NCBI GenBank assembly: GCA_902779185.1
Contig: CACZAM010000022.1
Span: 1-35,887, forward strand
Length of the DNA stretch: 35,887 nucleotides
Reading direction: 5' to 3'
From: an uncultured Eubacteriales bacterium
Lineage (GTDB): Bacteria; Bacillota; Clostridia; Peptostreptococcales; Anaerovoracaceae
Both the position numbers and the translations under genes were made by a program. Below the pieces are notes generated by a model. That model saw only the letters and a list, made by a program, of their open reading frames with translations, had not been told where the DNA came from and did not search any database. This document shows, piece by piece, positions 18,201-24,776 of this stretch (positions are counted from its first letter, which is position 1; the number at the start of each line of letters is the position of its first letter).

Positions 18201-18252
18201 GCCCCGCGATCGAGTGCGGATCAGTCCCGCATCCCGCGATCACGCGCGGGGC
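18201..18252 (-). promoter_or_regulatory. Long interrupted hairpin in the Ro60 leader
   Basis: Three stacked helices are visible on the minus strand: GCCCCGC/GCGGGGC, GATCG/CGATC and TGCGG/CCGCA, separated by asymmetric internal loops. It lies between the terminator at 18263-18289 and the Ro60 start. It could be an autoregulatory binding site for Ro60 or a further small RNA; nothing identifies it. Confidence 0.4.
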
Positions 18253-18262
18253 TTCTGTATAA

Positions 18263-18289
18263 AAAGACCGCCCCAAGCTAAGGCGGTCA
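18263..18289 (-). terminator. Rho-independent terminator behind the Y RNA
   Basis: On the minus strand GACCGCC pairs with GGCGGTC and is followed by five T residues. It separates the Y RNA transcript from the Ro60 gene, which implies read-through or a separate promoter for Ro60. Confidence 0.7.
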
Positions 18290-18360
18290 GATACAGTACC
18301 TTTAAAAACAGTTCTGTTTTTCCGAACCGCTTCTGATGTCAGAAACGGATTGACTATTCT

Positions 18361-18510
18361 CTATAAAAAATGTCCGAGAATAACGAAACAGTATGCTTAG
18401 ACACGTGACATGCACGCGCTTGCCGGAATCGAACCGACCGAATTCGTTTATGAGACAAACTTTCTACCACAGAAAAGAAGTAACTGTTTCTCCGCTTCGG
18501 ACATTTATAG
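18361..18510 (-). ncRNA. yrlA: Y RNA (YrlA type) with Ro-binding stem and tRNA-like module
   Basis: The outer helix pairs 18361-18377 with 18497-18510, and a second helix pairs 18385-18392 (GAAACAGT) with 18483-18490, with an internal loop between. On the minus strand the 5' strand reads GTCCGAAGCGG, very close to the conserved GGUCCGAAGG at the start of the Ro-binding stem of animal Y RNAs. The enclosed part is tRNA-like: a D-like arm with GTGG, an arm with 7-nt loop GTCTCAT, and a T arm GTCGG-TTCGATT-CCGGC. The 3' strand ends in a T-run (CATTTTTTATAG). This is the known bacterial YrlA layout. It lies just upstream of the TROVE gene. Confidence 0.88.
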
Positions 18511-18552
18511 AATAACATATTGACAATTGAGATTCTATAGAACCACCGGGTT

Positions 18553-18612
18553 AATTGTTTTGTTAACTAATTGGTTCTCACCCATCTTGCCAGCACGGGC
18601 AGGATGGATGGA
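18553..18612. other. Spacer with a short hairpin
   Basis: The stretch between the HTH fragment and the Y RNA contains CCATCTTGCC/GGCAGGATGG (10 bp with one G-U) around 18582-18607, without a following U-run. No gene was seen. Confidence 0.4.
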
Positions 18613-18614
18613 CC

Positions 18615-18718
18615 GATTCATCGATGGCAAGCTGTCACCGTTCTGCCACTTACATATCGCCTGCGGGTTGGTGAAACCGAGGATTGCCTAGAGATCTCTT
18701 ACAGAGATGCCCGCGGCT
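18615..18718 (-). pseudogene. Fragment of an HTH (XRE) regulator gene
   Basis: About 100 nt are almost identical to the middle of the HTH gene at 25697-26014. The minus-strand translation runs AAGISVRDL, then a TAG stop where the intact gene has Gln, then AILGFTNPQAICKWQNGD and LPSM. Both ends of the gene are missing. The fragment abuts the stop codon of the zinc-ribbon TIR gene. It shows that a third copy of the HTH module once preceded the Y RNA/Ro60 unit, consistent with the cassette growing by duplication of units. Confidence 0.8.
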
Positions 18719-18720
18719 CC

Positions 18721-21700
18721 TTATTCTTTCCCCAGACATTTAAGTTCTTTTTCCGCTTTTTTAGCATAATCCCTGTAGTACAGGTGACTCGGCTCCCTGC
18801 GCATGACGATCCTGCAGTATTCAGCCAGTTCTGTCAGCGTCTTACGCTTTTCCTCAGCTGAGTAATCCGGCCATTTAGCCATCTCCTCATGTATCTTAAT
18901 CATTCTGTCCAGGCAGTGGAAAAACGGATCGCGTTCATCATTTTCAATGGCACATTTTATGCATCTTTCATACAAGTCACGGCCTTTTCTCAGGTCGCCC
19001 TTCTCGAGAGCTTCTTTTGCTGCTTTTCTGTATACCCACATTATATGGTGTCTGGTGAATTCGATTTTCTCCTGATCATTGTTCTTCAGATAGATCTCAA
19101 GCTTCTTTTCATCATAGTCGATCGCTTTGTCCAGATCTTTGAGGTTCCTGTACTGAGTTCCCAGAGCTCCGTAAACCCATGCCAGCCTCATACCTTGGTC
19201 TGGCGTGACCGTCTCATCAATATGTGAGAGCATATATTCTTTTGTACGCTCGTAGTGCATAGCCGCTTTTTCCGGATCAGATGAATAGTAATGGAAACCC
19301 ATCCTGTTATCTGCATCATAGAGATGCCGTTGCGCCTCATCAGAATCCGATTCGCGGGCAGCTTCGAGTGCCAGCTCATATCCCTTTACATACCAGCTGT
19401 CCCCCTCTGCTCTTGACACGTCATATGTGCATAGTCCGATTTTCCCCATTTCCAGATACGCATTGCTGAGACTGATCTTATCCTCTATCGAATCAGGATT
19501 CGCCTCAGCCAGCGCCGTTCTTAAAGCAAGAGACTTCTTCTGCCATTCAAATGCTTTGTCCGCCTTCTTCGCTTCGTAATTAAGATTTGCCAGAGTCTCA
19601 TAGAGATCCGCGAAAGCCCGCCGATCTAATTCTCCTTTAAGACTCTCTGCGAGGCTGATTGCCTCTTCATACTGTCTGATCGCCTCAGGCTTCTCACCCA
19701 TATATTCATACAGATTGCCTACCCACGCGCGTGCCATGCACATATCGTACCTGTCTGCAGGCGACCACTTTTCATCAGTCAGCTCATTGTATATCTCAAA
19801 ACTCTTCTCATACAGCTCAAGCGCCCCTTCGAATTCGCCCTGTGCCCCAATGACCCCGGCCAGCTTCCGATACAAATCCGCCAGTATTCTTCTGTACAGC
19901 GGCTTGTCCGATCCGTCAACCACAGACTCAATGACATTTCTGGCTTTTTCATACCAGCCCTTCGCCTCGTCACCGTGATCCTCCTGAACACAGACATTGC
20001 CAAGCCCTGAATATGCAATTCCCAGATCCCTCCTGAACAGTGGCCGCCCCGTCTCCTCAGCAAGCGTTTTGCTGATTTCAAGGTCCTTCTCGAACCACTC
20101 TCTCGCCTCATCGTATTCGCCCATGTTGAAGCAGGCAGTACCGAGATGTTCATATGAAACAGCCAGATTGTGTCTGTCTTTTTCCGAACAGCTCTCAGCT
20201 GCTGCCTTGCTGTATTCCAGGCCCTTCAGGAACCACTCCTTCGCAGCCCTGTGATCCTCGCCTGCACTGGCTTTCGCACCCTGTCTGTTATACGCTATAT
20301 ACAGATCGTGTCCGGCCTGAGTCGATCCCCGGCGATTCTCTTCCTCAGCACAGGCCAGCAGCCTGTCAGCCGTTATGAACGCCGAGTCATGCTCTCCCGC
20401 GTCAGCCTGATAATTCGAAAGCTGCCACAGAGCAGCAAAAAGCCTTTCATACGCAGCTGCTGACGGATCCGACTGAGTCTGCCGCTCCAGAAGATCCACG
20501 TATTTTTCCTGCCAGTCGATAGCTGTTTTCCAGTTTCTCTCGACGCCCTCACCATTCTGATACATAGCGACCAGTTTCTCATATGCCTCAGAAAGATCAG
20601 CCTCAGCCGCCATCGTGATCAGGCGCACGGCTCTGTCATGATCTATCTCTACATCGACCCCTGCCAGATACGCCAGTCCTATAAGAAACTCATGCATCGG
20701 GTCGTCTTTGTTTTCCTTAAGTACAAAACCACCAATCAACTCTTCCAGACGGGCCGCAATCCCTTCCGGATCCCCGGCAGAGAAACAGTCTCCCAGCCCT
20801 TCATACATTTTGGCCAGAAGGTTTGCGTCAGTATCAACAGCTTCAATAGGAAGAAGCTTTTTGTTCATGTTCTTCGCGGCAGGATACTCCGTAGTCTGCA
20901 CGTAATTAGGATCCTCAAGCAGGCTCGGAGTCACGACCATAGCGAACAGACTGCTCTTCTTCATCGCAGCCTCGATCTCGTCATTGAAATTCTCACCCGG
21001 CGTAAGGAACTCGTCATACCAGATCGCCAAATCCCTGCAGAAATCGCTGCTGTGAATAAGGCGCATTATCTTCTGCGCCACCGCGCGATCCTTCTTGCGG
21101 TAACTCAGGAAAATATATGCCTCAAAAGCGTCCCTGATCTTCTCCGCCAGTTCATCACCCACCAGCACCGAATCCAGAAATGACTTCAGCTTTGCTTCAT
21201 AAGGCAGCGACGTAGGGTCATTAGATGCTGCGTTTTTGTCCAGAAACTGCAAGTCCCCAACAATGCGGTTAAAGTCCCTATCAAGACCGGCCTCCTGCAT
21301 CAAAGGCAGGACCGGAATGTGGTTTTCAAGCGCGTAAGCCAGATCAATAGTTCTTGCCGGATCATCAGTGTAGAGAAAATCCGATGTGACCGGAACCACG
21401 AAGAGCTGCATCTGCTCGAGATAGCTCAGAAAATCCCCCGGCGGATACGGCTTCGTAGGATCGCGGAACCATATTGCCGCGTTCTTGCGAACCCCGAGGA
21501 TCTCATCCGTAACAGACTTGAAAGTCTTCACAAAATCATTCTTATGACAACAGAAATATACGCGCGGCTTCCCTTGCGGCTTCATGTTGTCTCTGATCCT
21601 GTAGTGCAGAGGCGCCCCATCATCCTGATCTCCGAACCGGATAGCTCCGCACAATCTGCACACCTCGAAAACATCCCCATCAGCCATTTCCCAGACATGT

Positions 21701-21759
21701 CGCGACTTACCGCATTTACTGCACACGCAGCCCTTCCATTTATGAAACAAACAAGCCAT
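18721..21759 (-). CDS. Zinc-ribbon / double-TIR / TPR protein
   Basis: 1012 aa, AGGAG 11 nt before the ATG. The N-terminal about 45 residues form a putative zinc ribbon with CxxC pairs Cys13/Cys16 and Cys34/Cys37. TIR 1 (about 64-160; KPRVYFCCHKND, EQMQLFVVPVT) has Asp139 at the catalytic position. TIR 2 (about 215-330; YIFLSYRKKDRA, FLTPGENF, VVTPSLL) has Glu291 in TTEYPAA. Sel1 and about a dozen TPR-like units fill the rest (HNLAVSYEHLGTACFNMGEY, RRDLGIAYSGLGNVC). It lies directly behind the DUF2828/Ro-like gene, mirroring the Ro60-TIR pair further left. The zinc ribbon, unique among the four paralogues, may bind nucleic acid or protein (inference). Confidence 0.82.
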   Translation of the reverse strand: MACLFHKWKGCVCSKCGKSRHVWEMADGDVFEVCRLCGAIRFGDQDDGAPLHYRIRDNMKPQGKPRVYFCCHKNDFVKTFKSVTDEILGVRKNAAIWFRDPTKPYPPGDFLSYLEQMQLFVVPVTSDFLYTDDPARTIDLAYALENHIPVLPLMQEAGLDRDFNRIVGDLQFLDKNAASNDPTSLPYEAKLKSFLDSVLVGDELAEKIRDAFEAYIFLSYRKKDRAVAQKIMRLIHSSDFCRDLAIWYDEFLTPGENFNDEIEAAMKKSSLFAMVVTPSLLEDPNYVQTTEYPAAKNMNKKLLPIEAVDTDANLLAKMYEGLGDCFSAGDPEGIAARLEELIGGFVLKENKDDPMHEFLIGLAYLAGVDVEIDHDRAVRLITMAAEADLSEAYEKLVAMYQNGEGVERNWKTAIDWQEKYVDLLERQTQSDPSAAAYERLFAALWQLSNYQADAGEHDSAFITADRLLACAEEENRRGSTQAGHDLYIAYNRQGAKASAGEDHRAAKEWFLKGLEYSKAAAESCSEKDRHNLAVSYEHLGTACFNMGEYDEAREWFEKDLEISKTLAEETGRPLFRRDLGIAYSGLGNVCVQEDHGDEAKGWYEKARNVIESVVDGSDKPLYRRILADLYRKLAGVIGAQGEFEGALELYEKSFEIYNELTDEKWSPADRYDMCMARAWVGNLYEYMGEKPEAIRQYEEAISLAESLKGELDRRAFADLYETLANLNYEAKKADKAFEWQKKSLALRTALAEANPDSIEDKISLSNAYLEMGKIGLCTYDVSRAEGDSWYVKGYELALEAARESDSDEAQRHLYDADNRMGFHYYSSDPEKAAMHYERTKEYMLSHIDETVTPDQGMRLAWVYGALGTQYRNLKDLDKAIDYDEKKLEIYLKNNDQEKIEFTRHHIMWVYRKAAKEALEKGDLRKGRDLYERCIKCAIENDERDPFFHCLDRMIKIHEEMAKWPDYSAEEKRKTLTELAEYCRIVMRREPSHLYYRDYAKKAEKELKCLGKE

Positions 21760-21844
21760 CTTATTCCACTCTCCTTGGACAATATGTTAGCACAGAAATG
21801 TGATCGGGACATATTCTTTATGGTGTTAACTGAAATCCAGGTAC

Positions 21845-21911
21845 AAAAAGCGCCTTCAGTGATCCTGCGGGTGCGGTTGAATCCGCTCCATATATGGATG
21901 AAAGCGCTTTT
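21845..21911 (-). ncRNA. Stem-closed structured element behind the DUF2828 gene (possible terminator)
   Basis: A 12-bp stem joins 21846-21857 and 21900-21911 (AAAAGCGC-type arms, one G-U). Inside are a palindromic CCATATATGG and a GCGG-ATTCAA-CCGC hairpin resembling a T arm. On the minus strand the 3' arm ends GCGCTTTTTG, so it may act as a terminator. The closing arm matches that of the element at 23630-23703, so it may be another member of the small RNA group. The 160-nt gap it sits in has no gene. Confidence 0.45.
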
Positions 21912-21921
21912 CATCAGTTTG

Positions 21922-23409
21922 TTATGCTACGATCTTCTCGTAACGCTCGCTGCCGACGATATCCATCATCACAGTGTATGGATCGATCCTGCCGCTCGCC
22001 ACCATCGAGAAGAGCTTTGGAGTGCAGCCACTTACGAGTGCTACCCCCTGCTCGTTCATGGTTACAGGCTGCTGCTTGTTGCGGCTCTGGACGTTCCAGA
22101 ACACAACGTTAGGGAGTCTGTAGCCGTGCTTTGCGTACTGTCTCTTGGCGTTCTCGAAGTTTGTAAGGCTTGCGTTTCTTACGCACCAGTTGAACTCCAT
22201 GTCAGAGATGATGTAGAGGGTCGCAGGCATCTCCTTCTGAGGGATGCGGTTCTTCACCGCGGCCCTGAGGATGAGATCAAATACAGCCTCGATGTTTGTG
22301 TCCGCGATCTCGTTGAAAGACGCGATGTATCTGAGTCTGTCGGCAAAAGTCTTGCCCTTGATCTCGATGAGCTTCGCGTTGTGCGAGAACTCGATGAAGT
22401 GGTTGTGGAAGATGCCCTTGTTTCTCTCGGCAAAGTAGAGACCGAGTGAAAGAGCTACGCTCGCAGGTCTTGGACTGTTGGAGCAGTACATGGAGCCGGA
22501 TGTGTCGATAACAGCGATGGCGTTCTGGTCACCGCCGTAGTCTGGCATGGACTCCCATGTCGCGTTGAGTACGCGCTTCTCCGCTTCAGAGATGTCTCTC
22601 ATGAAGGTTCTGCCTGTAAACCATCCTCCATTGAGGAACGGATCGACAAGCTCGTAAGGCATGACTGTCTTAGCGTTGAGCTTGGCCTCGCCCTTCGACA
22701 CCTTATGGATGAACTCGCCGTAACGCTCGCCGTCATTTCTCATGAAAGCGGCACGGTACTTGAACATCGCCTTGGAAGGCTGCTTCGAGTAATCGAAAGT
22801 GTAGTCCTTCTCTCTGAGGTTGTTCTCGATGATGCGGATCTTCGCGCGGAGCTCTACGAGCGCCTTACGGTACTCCCTGTCAGTCATCTTCATGCTGCGC
22901 GCGATCTTCTTCGCCATCGCGACTGTGTCGGCGTTGCTTGCGTTGACGGATGGGAGCCACTTCGCAAGGAGTGAAACGCTATCGCCTGCTCTGAGCGCTG
23001 CCATGTCTGCCGCAAACTGCTCGGCGATGTATGCGAGCATCTCCTTCTCGCATGGTGTGCCCATGAGAGAGAGAAGGTCGTCGTATCTGCCGTACTCACC
23101 GAAGTACGCGATGTTCTTCTTTACAGATGCAGGCTCGTTGGCCGCAAGGTAGGTCATGACAGTTCTGAACACTCTGCGCTCACCAAGACCGCCGCGGATG
23201 TCCCTCGCGAAGAAGATGATCTTCATAGCCTTGTCCGGATCTTCCGTGTATGCGCGGATGAATCTGTCGAGGATCTCCTGCTCAGGCGCCTTTCTGAGCG
23301 CTCCGACTGTTGCGAAGAGATCAAGGCAGTCTGAATATGTGCTGCAAAGTGTCACAGCACCGTTTTCAGTAAATGTTCTGTTTGATTCCTTCTTGATTGC
23401 GTTAAGCAT
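21922..23409 (-). CDS. DUF2828/Ro-like RNA-binding protein with vWA domain
   Basis: The start is set at the ATG of MLNAIKK, with AAAGGAAG about 8 nt upstream; an upstream in-frame GTG would lie inside the RNA stem. About 495 aa. The N-terminus (FTENGAVTLCSTYSDCLDLFATVGALR, in two parts; FFARDIRGGLGERRVF) is typical of DUF2828, a family distantly related to TROVE. The C-terminal vWA carries a complete MIDAS, VIDTSGSMY, with IISDMEF downstream. It is therefore a second Ro-like protein beside the Ro60 orthologue. A row of small structured RNAs lies directly upstream and a TIR-TPR gene downstream, as with Ro60. By analogy it should bind RNA and participate in RNA quality control. Confidence 0.78.
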   Translation of the reverse strand: MLNAIKKESNRTFTENGAVTLCSTYSDCLDLFATVGALRKAPEQEILDRFIRAYTEDPDKAMKIIFFARDIRGGLGERRVFRTVMTYLAANEPASVKKNIAYFGEYGRYDDLLSLMGTPCEKEMLAYIAEQFAADMAALRAGDSVSLLAKWLPSVNASNADTVAMAKKIARSMKMTDREYRKALVELRAKIRIIENNLREKDYTFDYSKQPSKAMFKYRAAFMRNDGERYGEFIHKVSKGEAKLNAKTVMPYELVDPFLNGGWFTGRTFMRDISEAEKRVLNATWESMPDYGGDQNAIAVIDTSGSMYCSNSPRPASVALSLGLYFAERNKGIFHNHFIEFSHNAKLIEIKGKTFADRLRYIASFNEIADTNIEAVFDLILRAAVKNRIPQKEMPATLYIISDMEFNWCVRNASLTNFENAKRQYAKHGYRLPNVVFWNVQSRNKQQPVTMNEQGVALVSGCTPKLFSMVASGRIDPYTVMMDIVGSERYEKIVA

Positions 23410-23433
23410 TGCTATCACTTCCTTTCTAAAACT

Positions 23434-23500
23434 AGGCACTTAGTTGATTTTTCGGCTATCTGGCAGAAAAAACGATCCCATGAAATTGCTGTAAGTGCCT
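23434..23500 (-). ncRNA. CAGCAA-type small RNA element next to the DUF2828 start
   Basis: The perfect 9-bp stem AGGCACTTA/TAAGTGCCT closes a 67-nt element. On the minus strand the 5' arm is followed by CAGCAA, and an inner stem TTTTTC/GAAAAA closes a 14-nt loop. It ends about 25 nt before the DUF2828 start codon, so it may be a free Y-like RNA or a leader structure. The CAGCAA position is shared with three further elements to the right. Confidence 0.55.
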
Positions 23501-23506
23501 TTTGCC

Positions 23507-23618
23507 AAGATGCCTAAAAATTGCATGCAGGATTTGAACCTGCAACGGACTTATCCTTCATAAGTTACTCTGCCAAATTGAGTTAATGCAGTTTTCTTGC
23601 GATTGCTGCAGGCATCTT
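23507..23618 (-). ncRNA. Y-like RNA carrying a tRNA-like domain
   Basis: The outer 8-bp stem AAGATGCC/GGCATCTT (23507-23514 with 23611-23618) is followed on the minus strand by TGCAGCAATCGC. An inner helix AAAACTGCAT/ATGCAATTTT then carries a tRNA-like module: D arm ACTC-loop with GG-GAGT, anticodon-like arm ACTTA-TGAAGGA-TAAGT, T arm GCAGG-TTCAAAT-CCTGC. The loop would read anticodon AAG but has G at position 33, and there is no encoded CCA, because the acceptor helix continues into the Y-type stem. The arrangement mirrors YrlA. A tRNA scanner might report only the inner 70 nt. Confidence 0.7.
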
Positions 23619-23629
23619 TCTGCTGTTGT

Positions 23630-23703
23630 CAAAGCGCTTTTAATACAGGTTTCTATGATTTACGGTCATATCCTTGGATCTTTACTTGCTGAATGCGCTT
23701 TTG
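23630..23703 (-). ncRNA. CAGCAA-type small RNA element (copy 1 of a homologous pair)
   Basis: AAAGCGC at 23631-23637 pairs with GCGCTTT at 23695-23701. After the 5' arm the minus strand reads TTCAGCAAG, then a hairpin AGG..ATGA-loop-TCAT..CCT and GTATTA. This interior aligns base by base with the element at 23838-23923. Confidence 0.6.
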
Positions 23704-23725
23704 TTTTGCACCTGATCAATGGTGC

Positions 23726-23815
23726 TGGACGAGGGAGTGAGGATCGAACTCACGCACCGGTCACCCGGCCTGATAGTTTAGCAAACTATTCTCTTTACCA
23801 CTTGAGTATCCCCCG
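23726..23815 (-). tRNA. tRNA-Ser(GCU)
   Basis: Acceptor CGGGGGA/TCCCTCG, anticodon loop TTGCTAA, long variable arm, T loop TTCGATC, encoded CCA. It is isolated from the other tRNAs by CAGCAA elements on both sides. Confidence 0.9.
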
Positions 23816-23837
23816 AAATATCAAGTTCTTTAATTTT

Positions 23838-23923
23838 TTACAAAGTGCGTAAAAATAATATAGGGTACAATGATTAAGAGTCATTTCCTGATATTCGATA
23901 TTTTGCTGTAAGCACTTTTAAAT
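23838..23923 (-). ncRNA. CAGCAA-type small RNA element (copy 2 of a homologous pair)
   Basis: AAAGTGC at 23842-23848 pairs with GCACTTT at 23912-23918. On the minus strand the 5' arm is followed by TTACAGCAAAA, then CAGGAAATGACTCTTAATCA with an AATGA/TCATT hairpin, CCCTATATTA and a U-rich run. The closing stem differs from copy 1 (GTGC against GCGC) but stays paired, a compensatory change supporting an RNA function. Confidence 0.6.
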
Positions 23924-23998
23924 GGTTGCGGAGGTCGGATTCGAACCGACGATCTTTTGGATATGAGCCAAGTGAGTTAACCGCTGCTCTACTCCGCA
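23923..23998 (-). tRNA. tRNA-Met(CAU)
   Basis: Acceptor TGCGGAG/CTCCGCA fully paired (not initiator type), anticodon loop CTCATAT, T loop TTCGAAT, CCA encoded. It could be elongator Met or an Ile2 tRNA with lysidine; sequence alone does not decide. Confidence 0.85.
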
Positions 23999-24003
23999 TT
24001 ATT

Positions 24004-24078
24004 TGGTGATCCCCGTGGGATTTGAACCCACACCACCCGGATTAAGAGTCCGGTGTCCTACCGTTAGACGAGAGAATC
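24004..24078 (-). tRNA. tRNA-Lys(CUU)
   Basis: Acceptor GATTCTC/GGGGATC with two G-U pairs, anticodon loop CTCTTAA, T loop TTCAAAT, CCA encoded. Confidence 0.9.
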
Positions 24079-24081
24079 ATA

Positions 24082-24156
24082 TGGAGCTCCCAGTCGGATT
24101 CGAACCGACAGTCCACTGCTTACAAGGCAGTTGCGTTACCGTTTCGCTACAGGAGC
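24082..24156 (-). tRNA. tRNA-Thr(UGU)
   Basis: Acceptor GCTCCTG/TGGGAGC, anticodon stem ACTGC/GCAGT with loop CTTGTAA, T loop TTCGAAT, CCA encoded. Confidence 0.9.
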
Positions 24157-24159
24157 TTA

Positions 24160-24234
24160 TGGTACTCCACAAGAGAATCGAACTCTTATAACCGGTTTAG
24201 AAGACCGGTGTTCTATCCGTTGAACTAATGGAGT
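24160..24234 (-). tRNA. tRNA-Arg(UCU)
   Basis: Acceptor ACTCCAT/GTGGAGT, anticodon loop CTTCTAA, T loop TTCGATT, CCA encoded. Confidence 0.9.
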
Positions 24235-24238
24235 ATAT

Positions 24239-24315
24239 TGGTGATCCCCGTGGGACTCGAACCCACATTAACCAGATTAAAAGTCTGGTGTCCTTGCCAA
24301 TTAGACGAGAGAATC
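24239..24315 (-). tRNA. tRNA-Lys(UUU)
   Basis: Acceptor identical to the Lys(CUU) copy, anticodon loop CTTTTAA, T loop TTCGAGT, CCA encoded. Confidence 0.9.
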
Positions 24316-24316
24316 A

Positions 24317-24391
24317 TGGTATCCCGTGCAGGAATCCAACCCACATCTCGGAGTCCGTAGCTCCGCGTCCTCTGCTTTGGACGAACGGGAT
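24317..24391 (-). tRNA. tRNA-Arg(ACG) with swapped 19-56 elbow bases
   Basis: Acceptor ATCCCGT/ACGGGAT, anticodon loop CTACGGA, CCA encoded. The T loop is TTGGATT (G56 instead of the near-invariant C56) and the D loop is AAAGCAGA (G18 then C19 instead of G19). The tertiary 19-56 pair would therefore be C-G instead of G-C. Confidence 0.82.
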
Positions 24392-24396
24392 AAAAC

Positions 24397-24474
24397 TGGT
24401 GCTCCACACAGGACTCGAACCTGTACTTGATGGATTCTGGATCCATTTCCTCTACCTTATTGGGATACTGGAGC
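24397..24474 (-). tRNA. tRNA with Leu anticodon (CAG) but class I body
   Basis: The acceptor GCTCCAG/GTGGAGC has one mismatch at the inner end. The anticodon arm ATGGA-TCCAGAA-TCCAT gives CAG with C33. The variable region is only 5 nt, so the long Leu arm is missing. T loop TTCGAGT and CCA are normal. It closely resembles the GAG tRNA at 25337-25412. Aminoacylation identity is uncertain. Confidence 0.75.
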
Positions 24475-24479
24475 ATGTG

Positions 24480-24503
24480 TCATAAGGGGCATACCTTATG
24501 ACG
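24480..24503 (-). repeat. Inter-tRNA hairpin, GTCATAAGG type
   Basis: GTCATAAGG/CCTTATGAC forms a 9-bp stem between two tRNAs. A relative with G-U changes lies at 28191-28214, and the same arms enclose the larger element at 27547-27629. It is a possible processing signal. Confidence 0.55.
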
Positions 24504-24506
24504 ATC

Positions 24507-24584
24507 TGGCGGCTTCTGCAGGTCTCGAACCTGCAACCCTCGCCTTAACAGGGCGCTGCTCTGGCCTATTGGAGCTAAGAAGCC
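24507..24584 (-). tRNA. tRNA-Asn(GUU)
   Basis: Acceptor GGCTTCT/AGAAGCC, anticodon loop CTGTTAA, T loop TTCGAGA, CCA encoded. Confidence 0.9.
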
Positions 24585-24587
24585 ATA

Positions 24588-24671
24588 TGGTCAGCAGGGC
24601 TGGACTCGAACCAGCGCGTTTCTCCGTCGTGGGGTTACGGCCCACTGCAATCGCCGCTATGCCACCTGCTG
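24588..24671 (-). tRNA. tRNA-Tyr(GUA) with C33
   Basis: Acceptor CAGCAGG/CCTGCTG, variable arm of about 13 nt, T loop TTCGAGT, CCA encoded. The anticodon loop is CCGTAAC: the anticodon is GUA but position 33 is C where almost all tRNAs have U. Confidence 0.82.
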
Positions 24672-24676
24672 ATAAG

Positions 24677-24754
24677 TGGTCGGGGTGGAGGGATTTTAAC
24701 CCCCGGCCTTCCGGTCCCAGGCCGGACGCTCTGAGCAAACTGAGCTACGCCCCG
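24677..24754 (-). tRNA. tRNA-Pro(UGG) with C33 and altered elbow
   Basis: Acceptor CGGGGCG/CACCCCG with one C-A mismatch, anticodon arm TCCGG-CCTGGGA-CCGGA (UGG, C33), CCA encoded. The T loop is TTAAAAT (A56) and the D loop AGTTTGCTCA has G18-C19. It thus carries both kinds of deviation seen in this array. Confidence 0.8.
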
Positions 24755-24776
24755 ATATTGAATCGAATACCTGCTG

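Noticed and set aside
23519-23592. Ordinary tRNA gene at the inner part of the Y-like RNA
   Set aside because: No encoded CCA, G at position 33, a mismatched acceptor that continues into an outer stem; it is better explained as the tRNA-like domain of a Y-like RNA.
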